This document shows, one piece after another, positions 6,259-10,888 of a stretch of 10,888 nt of DNA (position 1 is the stretch's first letter; each line of letters starts with the position of its first letter). The notes under the pieces were generated by a model, which saw only the letters and a list, made by a program, of their open reading frames with translations, made no database searches and was not told the DNA's origin. The DNA is from an uncultured Rubellimicrobium sp. (GTDB taxonomy: Bacteria; Pseudomonadota; Alphaproteobacteria; Rhodobacterales; Rhodobacteraceae), in contig CADCUU010000465.1 in NCBI GenBank assembly GCA_902805995.1, positions 1 to 10,888 on the forward strand, written 5' to 3'. The position numbers were made by a program, and so were the translations under genes.

Positions 6259-7452
6259 TCAGCTGATGACGTAATGTGGCTTGAACCGGCTCATGTCGGA
6301 GGAAATGCGACCCCTGTCCTCCCGGATGCAGAGACCCTCGCATGTCTCCCCGATGATCCATGCGCCAAGGACCGGGTGGTTTCCTTCGAAGGCCGGGAGC
6401 GGGTGGTAGGCCTGCACGATCACCGGGTTCTCGTCGTAGCGCCGGTCCTCGGCTTCCTCCGTGACGCGCCCCTCCTCGACGATGCGCACGCTGCACCCTT
6501 CCCGGGAGAAGAGGGGCTTTCTCACATGGGCGCGGGCGAGGAGATCGGATGAGCGAGCCACGAGCGGTTCGCCGGAGGCGAGTTCGTCCTCGAAAAAGGC
6601 GGGCAGCAGGTTCGGGTGCCCTTCGAACATCCGCCAGAGCACCGGCAGAAGCCCCTTGTTGGACACCACCGCCTTCCAGGCCGGCTCGATCACCCGGCAG
6701 CCGGACTTCGCGATGGCGCGTCCGAACTCGTCGCGCAGCATGTCCTCCCAAGGGTAGAGCAGGAAAATCGTTCCGATGACGCGGCTCTCCTCGTCCGTGA
6801 ACTGGCCACGGTCGCTGAGCCCGATCGTCCCGGTATGAACCGGCCAGGCGACGTGGCCCGCATCCCGCGCCGCATAGGCCAGCTGCTCGACCGTCGCCTC
6901 GTCCTCGACATGCTCCATCCAGGCCCCGAAATGGATGTCCGTGTGCGGCGGCAGGATCTGCCGGAAGCGCTCGACCAGGGCCTCGTGGACGCGATTGAAC
7001 TGGTCGGCGTCGGGCGGCAGGACGCCACGGTCGATCTGGTCCTCCAGCCATTGCCACTGGAACGCGGCCGTCTCGTAGAGCGCGGTCGGCGTGTCGGCGT
7101 TGTATTCAAGCAGCTTCGCCGGACCCCGCCCATTATAGGCGAGATCGAAGCGACCATAGAGTTCCGGCTCGCGCGCGTGCCAGGACCCCGCGACGAGGTC
7201 CCAGTGCTCGCGCGGGATGGCCAGGCGGGTCATCAGCTCGTCGGACCGAACGATGCGGTCGGCGGCCTCGCGGCACATCGCGTGGAGTTCGTTCGACGGC
7301 GCGAGGATGTCGTCGTCGATCTGGCGCAGGGAGAACTCGTAGGCCTCGGCCTCCTCCCAGTAGATCTCGTCATACATCTCGGTGAAGACGAAGCCGGCGG
7401 CCTGCGCCTTCTCCCGCCAGTCGGGACGCGCCCCGAGTGCGACACGCTGCAT
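6259..7452 (-). CDS. ygiC: YgiC-like ATP-grasp, glutathionylspermidine synthase family
   Basis: The 397-residue cytoplasmic enzyme belongs to the glutathionylspermidine-synthase ATP-grasp family (YgiC/YjfC branch). That family forms amide bonds with ATP; the true substrate of YgiC is not established. Family blocks in order are YWEEAEAYEF (31-40), LYGRFDLAYNG...AKLLEYNADTPTALYE (99-127), WPVHTG and LYPWE (232-236), EPAWKAVVSNKGLLPVLW (256-273), HPNLLPAFFE (279-288) and the nucleotide-loop-like RKPLFSREG (311-319). The amidase (CHAP) domain of bifunctional GspS is absent, as expected for YgiC. The ATG at 7452 has AAGGA 8 bases upstream. ygiB follows after 10 bases on the same strand. The length is normal and all recognisable blocks are intact. 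Confidence 0.92.
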   Translation of the reverse strand: MQRVALGARPDWREKAQAAGFVFTEMYDEIYWEEAEAYEFSLRQIDDDILAPSNELHAMCREAADRIVRSDELMTRLAIPREHWDLVAGSWHAREPELYGRFDLAYNGRGPAKLLEYNADTPTALYETAAFQWQWLEDQIDRGVLPPDADQFNRVHEALVERFRQILPPHTDIHFGAWMEHVEDEATVEQLAYAARDAGHVAWPVHTGTIGLSDRGQFTDEESRVIGTIFLLYPWEDMLRDEFGRAIAKSGCRVIEPAWKAVVSNKGLLPVLWRMFEGHPNLLPAFFEDELASGEPLVARSSDLLARAHVRKPLFSREGCSVRIVEEGRVTEEAEDRRYDENPVIVQAYHPLPAFEGNHPVLGAWIIGETCEGLCIREDRGRISSDMSRFKPHYVIS

Positions 7453-7557
7453 CCGGTGTGTCCTTCCGACAAAGAGAGCGGAGACAGGAACCTATGGCCG
7501 AAGCCCGCAACCGCAAGGCGGGGGAGCTGTAACCTCGACAATGGAGCGAACCGGCCG

Positions 7558-7569
7558 CCGTTCGAACGG
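7558..7569. promoter_or_regulatory. 12-bp perfect palindrome upstream of ygiC
   Basis: CCGTTCGAACGG is its own reverse complement and lies ~105 bases before the ygiC start codon, in the gap where the ygiC-ygiB promoter should be. A related CGAAC word lies just beside it. The symmetry fits a dimeric repressor site, but no matching regulator is known and a 12-bp palindrome can arise by chance. Confidence 0.3.
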
Positions 7570-7655
7570 ACACTCGGGCGCGCGGCCTGACCCGGGATGA
7601 ACTCGCGAGGCGAGCGCATCTTCCGCCCGGGCTGGGCGCTCTAAGCCTCGAACCA

Positions 7656-7675
7656 GCTTGCCAGAACCAGCAAGC
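7656..7675 (-). other. Hairpin after the SH3b lipoprotein gene
   Basis: GCTTGC and GCAAGC form a perfect 6-bp stem with an 8-base loop, starting 5 bases past the stop of the SH3b gene. No T-run follows on the minus strand. It may mark the 3' end of that transcript, but read-through into ygiC remains possible. Confidence 0.35.
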
Positions 7676-7680
7676 AGCGG

Positions 7681-7968
7681 TCAGGGCGCCGAGAGGTAGT
7701 CGGCGGAGACGTAACCCGTGACTCGCGGTGCCGAGGAGAGCGAGACCCTGCACCAGAGTTGGCCCAGTTCGGTCACGCAGTCGCGTCGGACCAGTGCGGT
7801 CCCGTCAGGCAGGCCCAGGATGATGCGATAGCCAAGGCCAGGGCCGGCCCGCAGCTTCACGAACTCGTCTGGCCCCGCACCCTCGATCACGGCGCGGCCC
7901 GCATCGCCGGTGCCGCAGCCGCCAAGAAGCGCGAGAGCTAGCAGAATCGGAAGGGCCCGCCGGCGCAT
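7681..7968 (-). CDS. Small SH3b-domain lipoprotein
   Basis: The 95-residue product has a basic N-terminus, a hydrophobic stretch PILLALALLGG and a lipobox LGGC with Cys18 followed by GTGD, so it should be a lipid-anchored envelope protein. Residues ~38-95 look like a bacterial SH3 (SH3b/SH3_3) domain: VKLRAGPGLGYRIILGLPDG, then an inner Cys pair (about 59 and 68) in RRDCVTELGQLWCRV, and the closing GYVSADYLS. Such domains often bind peptidoglycan or proteins at the cell wall. The ATG at 7968 is chosen because GAGG lies 6 bases upstream. An in-frame ATG at 7992 lacks a ribosome-binding site, and still earlier starts would bury the signal sequence. Specific function is unknown. Confidence 0.8.
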   Translation of the reverse strand: MRRRALPILLALALLGGCGTGDAGRAVIEGAGPDEFVKLRAGPGLGYRIILGLPDGTALVRRDCVTELGQLWCRVSLSSAPRVTGYVSADYLSAP

Positions 7969-8190
7969 ATCTGACCTCGTCTGTTTCTTCATCGATGGAC
8001 TGAACTGGGCCAGATCACGGTTCGCTGGCGCCATGGTCATCCGTGGACGACCTTTGGAAAGCAAGAGGGAAGCGGAACGGCTGCACGGGGGCAGGCCCTT
8101 GGAGCGGGACTGGCGCCAGGAAGCCCGTCCGCACGCAGATGCGCACCAGGGCCGGTGATCGCCACAGCGCATGCGCTCATCATCCCTGAC

Positions 8191-8631
8191 TTATGACCGG
8201 CACCAATGGTACCGGACATCGGGCTCTCGTTCCTCGTTCAGGTGGCCATCGGTCTCCTCAAAGGAAACGAATCCGTGCCGCTCATAGAATCGACGCGCAG
8301 CCGTGTTGCGCTGGGACGTCCAAAGCGACAGCTGCGGCCAGCTTGACTGCGCCACCTGGAGGAGCGCGGCTCCAATGCCCCTGCCCTGCGCCTCCGGCAG
8401 GACGTACAATTGATCGATCCAGTCCTCGCGAAAGGCGACGAAGCCGGCCAGCCTGCCCTCCTCAAGGACGCCATGGACCTGATGCGCCGGGAAGACGTGG
8501 TCGCGAAAGAACTGCCGATCCTCGTCAGGCGTGTGCAGTCCCGCGAGCCAGGGCAGGCGCTCGTCGAACGAGGCGCGCATGACCCGCGCGGCCTCCTCCG
8601 CATGTTCCGTTCCAAGGAGGCGAGTCTTCAT
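8191..8631 (-). CDS. GNAT-family N-acetyltransferase
   Basis: The 146-residue cytoplasmic protein has the GNAT fold. The acetyl-CoA pyrophosphate-binding motif appears in LYVLPEAQGRGIGAALL, with Q82-G83-R84-G85-I86-G87 matching Q/RxxGxG/A. Motif B is NTAARRFYERHGFVSFEE near residues 109-126, with the usual Tyr (116). Strand EEGRLAGFVAF (57-67) precedes the binding loop. The acceptor substrate cannot be deduced. The start MKTRLLGTEH at 8631 fits the GNAT N-terminus but has only a weak GGA about 11 bases upstream. The open frame continues to 8739, but that extra sequence does not look like part of the fold. It stands alone, ~100 bases from the LacI gene. Confidence 0.85.
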   Translation of the reverse strand: MKTRLLGTEHAEEAARVMRASFDERLPWLAGLHTPDEDRQFFRDHVFPAHQVHGVLEEGRLAGFVAFREDWIDQLYVLPEAQGRGIGAALLQVAQSSWPQLSLWTSQRNTAARRFYERHGFVSFEETDGHLNEEREPDVRYHWCRS

Positions 8632-8728
8632 GATGCGAGCAGTCCAAGCGAAGAGCCAATCCACTGAGCGCCGAACACCGCCCCGACAGGTCATCGGCAG
8701 GCATCGGGCCCGGACGCGCCGACCCTCA

Positions 8729-9796
8729 TCAGCCCGCAAGCGGGGCCCTCATGCCACGCCGCTCAAAGTCCTCCCCCGAACCGCAGGTCTCGCGCGGGGC
8801 GATGGACTGGCGCAGGATCAGGGGGCAGTCGAACTTCATGCGCTGGTGGCGGGGGCGCGATCCGGGCAGCATGATCATCCGGTGCAGTTCCTCGACGGCA
8901 TGCCGCGCCATGTCGGCATGGGGGAGCTCCATGGTCGAGAGCGGGGGCGCCATGTCGGCGGTGAACGCCTCGTTGTCGAAGCCCACGACCGACAGGTCGT
9001 CCGGGATGCGCAGGCCCAGCTCGCGGGCGGCGTTGTAGACCCCGACCGCCGTCCGGTCGCAGAAGCAGAAGACCGCGGTGGGCGGATCGGCGAGCCGGCG
9101 AAGGCTCACCAACGCCGCATGCCCGCCCGCGATCGTCCAGCCGCCCTTCACGATCAGCGCCGGATCGGCCGCGATGTCCCGCATGGCCAGGGCGCGCTTG
9201 TAGCCCTTCAGCCGCTCGCGCGAGGCCTCGATCGAGTCCTCCCCGCCGATGAAGGCGATGCGCTGGTGGCCCGCATCAATGAGGGTGAGCGTCGCGGTCA
9301 GGCCGGCGGCAAGGTCACCGGGCACGACGCAAGGGAACGGATCGCGAGGCGCATAGCAGTTCAGGAGTACGGTGGGCCGATCCCTGAGCTGGGGCGGAGG
9401 GGTCACCTCCTGGGTGATCAGGCGGGCATAAATGACCCCGGCGGCGCCGGCGGCTTCGGCGTGATCGAGAGCGGCGGCCTCGGTCGCCTTGTCGCCGACC
9501 GTCGGCAGCACCGACACGAACAGGCCGATCTCGTTCGCCGCCTCCGAGACGCCCTCGATCAGCCCGGCCACATGGGGAGAGCAGGTCACGTCGTTGATGA
9601 TCATGACGACGAGCGGACGTCGCCCTCCCGGACGTCCTCCCCGCGCATAGCCGAGCTCCTGCGCCTTGGCGATCACCGCCTCACGCGTCGTGGCCGAGAT
9701 GCGGGTGCCCGGCGCGTTGTTGAGCACCAGCGAAACCGTGGCCTGCGACACGCCGCAGGCGGCCGCGATGTCGGTCATGGTGGGCTTCCTGGACAA
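8729..9796 (-). CDS. LacI-family transcriptional regulator
   Basis: The ~355-residue DNA-binding repressor has an N-terminal LacI helix-turn-helix, PTMTDIAAACGVSQATVSLVLN (residues 5-26), a hinge region TTREAVIAKAQELGY and a periplasmic-binding-protein-like sugar-sensing domain. The latter ends in the family motif FCDRTAVGVYNAARELGLRI then PDDLSVVGFDNE (about 245-276). The start is ambiguous. TTG at 9796 has AGGAGG 10 bases upstream and gives SRKPTMTDIA, the better match to the family's RKPTIxDVA. ATG at 9778 has AGGAAG at 6 bases but would remove residues that normally begin helix 1. A start at 9838 would add an atypical tail. The divergent ABC ATPase suggests it controls sugar uptake. The ligand is unknown. 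Confidence 0.92.
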   Translation of the reverse strand: MSRKPTMTDIAAACGVSQATVSLVLNNAPGTRISATTREAVIAKAQELGYARGGRPGGRRPLVVMIINDVTCSPHVAGLIEGVSEAANEIGLFVSVLPTVGDKATEAAALDHAEAAGAAGVIYARLITQEVTPPPQLRDRPTVLLNCYAPRDPFPCVVPGDLAAGLTATLTLIDAGHQRIAFIGGEDSIEASRERLKGYKRALAMRDIAADPALIVKGGWTIAGGHAALVSLRRLADPPTAVFCFCDRTAVGVYNAARELGLRIPDDLSVVGFDNEAFTADMAPPLSTMELPHADMARHAVEELHRMIMLPGSRPRHQRMKFDCPLILRQSIAPRETCGSGEDFERRGMRAPLAG

Positions 9797-9864
9797 CGAA
9801 CCCCTGCCTCCTAGCTGCCAACCGACGGCCCATCGCACTGGCTTGGGCGGGCGTCAACTTGGTC

Positions 9865-9898
9865 CTTGATCGTCCCACTCGTATTAGTCATGATCAAG
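9865..9898. promoter_or_regulatory. Candidate operator in the LacI/ABC divergent region
   Basis: CTTGATC (9865-9871) and GATCAAG (9892-9898) are exact inverted repeats 20 bases apart. Inside the right half, TTAGTCATGATCAA (9884-9897) is itself an imperfect 14-bp palindrome (10 of 14 symmetric). The region is the most A/T-rich of the window and lies between the two divergent starts, where LacI-family repressors normally bind. TATAAC at 9905-9910 could be a -10 for the ABC gene, but no good -35 was identified. It lacks the central CG common in LacI-family operators. Confidence 0.4.
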
Positions 9899-9946
9899 CA
9901 AAATTATAACCTGCGATAACTCAGGTGGCCCAAGGGAGGAGAGTGC

Positions 9947-10888
<942 letters not shown>

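Noticed and set aside
7969..8172. N-terminal extension of the SH3b lipoprotein to 8172
   Set aside because: It would place ~68 residues before a clear lipoprotein signal, and only the ATG at 7968 has a properly spaced GAGG.
8531..9814. 427-residue plus-strand frame opposite the LacI gene
   Set aside because: It is antisense to a clear LacI regulator. The Arg/His/Gly-rich product is typical of shadow frames in GC-rich DNA.

Overview
The window looks like chromosomal DNA from a high-GC alphaproteobacterium, most likely a Rhodobacteraceae relative. The grounds are the strongly G/C-ending codons, the ureC-ureE-ureF-ureG order and the general character of the proteins. This placement is inference from style and content; no rRNA or other marker gene is present.

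Layout. (1) Bases 1-2133, plus strand: the 3' end of a urease operon, with the C-terminus of UreC followed by the nickel-insertion accessory genes ureE, ureF and ureG, tightly packed or overlapping. (2) Bases 2130-3512, minus strand: a secreted protein with an LprI-like Cys-rich N-terminal domain, seven acidic Pro/Ala-rich repeats and a C-terminal peptidoglycan-binding-like domain. Its stop codon overlaps that of ureG. (3) Bases 3906-5270, minus strand: two tandem roadblock/LC7 genes whose domains are about 79% identical. The upstream one carries a 151-residue N-terminal extension. An intrinsic terminator with a competing hairpin follows the second gene. (4) Bases 5649-7452, minus strand: a ygiC-ygiB pair, an ATP-grasp enzyme of the glutathionylspermidine synthase family followed by its DUF1190 lipoprotein partner. 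(5) Bases 7681-8631, minus strand: a small SH3b-type lipoprotein and a GNAT acetyltransferase. (6) Bases 8729-9796, minus strand: a LacI-family repressor, divergent from a CUT1 (MalK/UgpC-type) sugar ABC transporter ATPase that runs off the right edge (9947-10888).

How the parts work together. The urease block delivers nickel to the UreABC apoenzyme: UreE is the metallochaperone, UreG the GTPase and UreF the activation scaffold. The LacI gene and the divergent ABC ATPase form a typical sugar-uptake control unit with inverted repeats between them. Between these blocks sits a mainly minus-strand stretch rich in predicted envelope proteins (LprI/PG-binding protein, YgiB lipoprotein, SH3b lipoprotein) together with the roadblock pair. 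No tRNA, rRNA, CRISPR array, transposase or integrase was seen. The least explained parts are the roadblock pair, the repeat protein and the UreE that lacks a normally conserved histidine.
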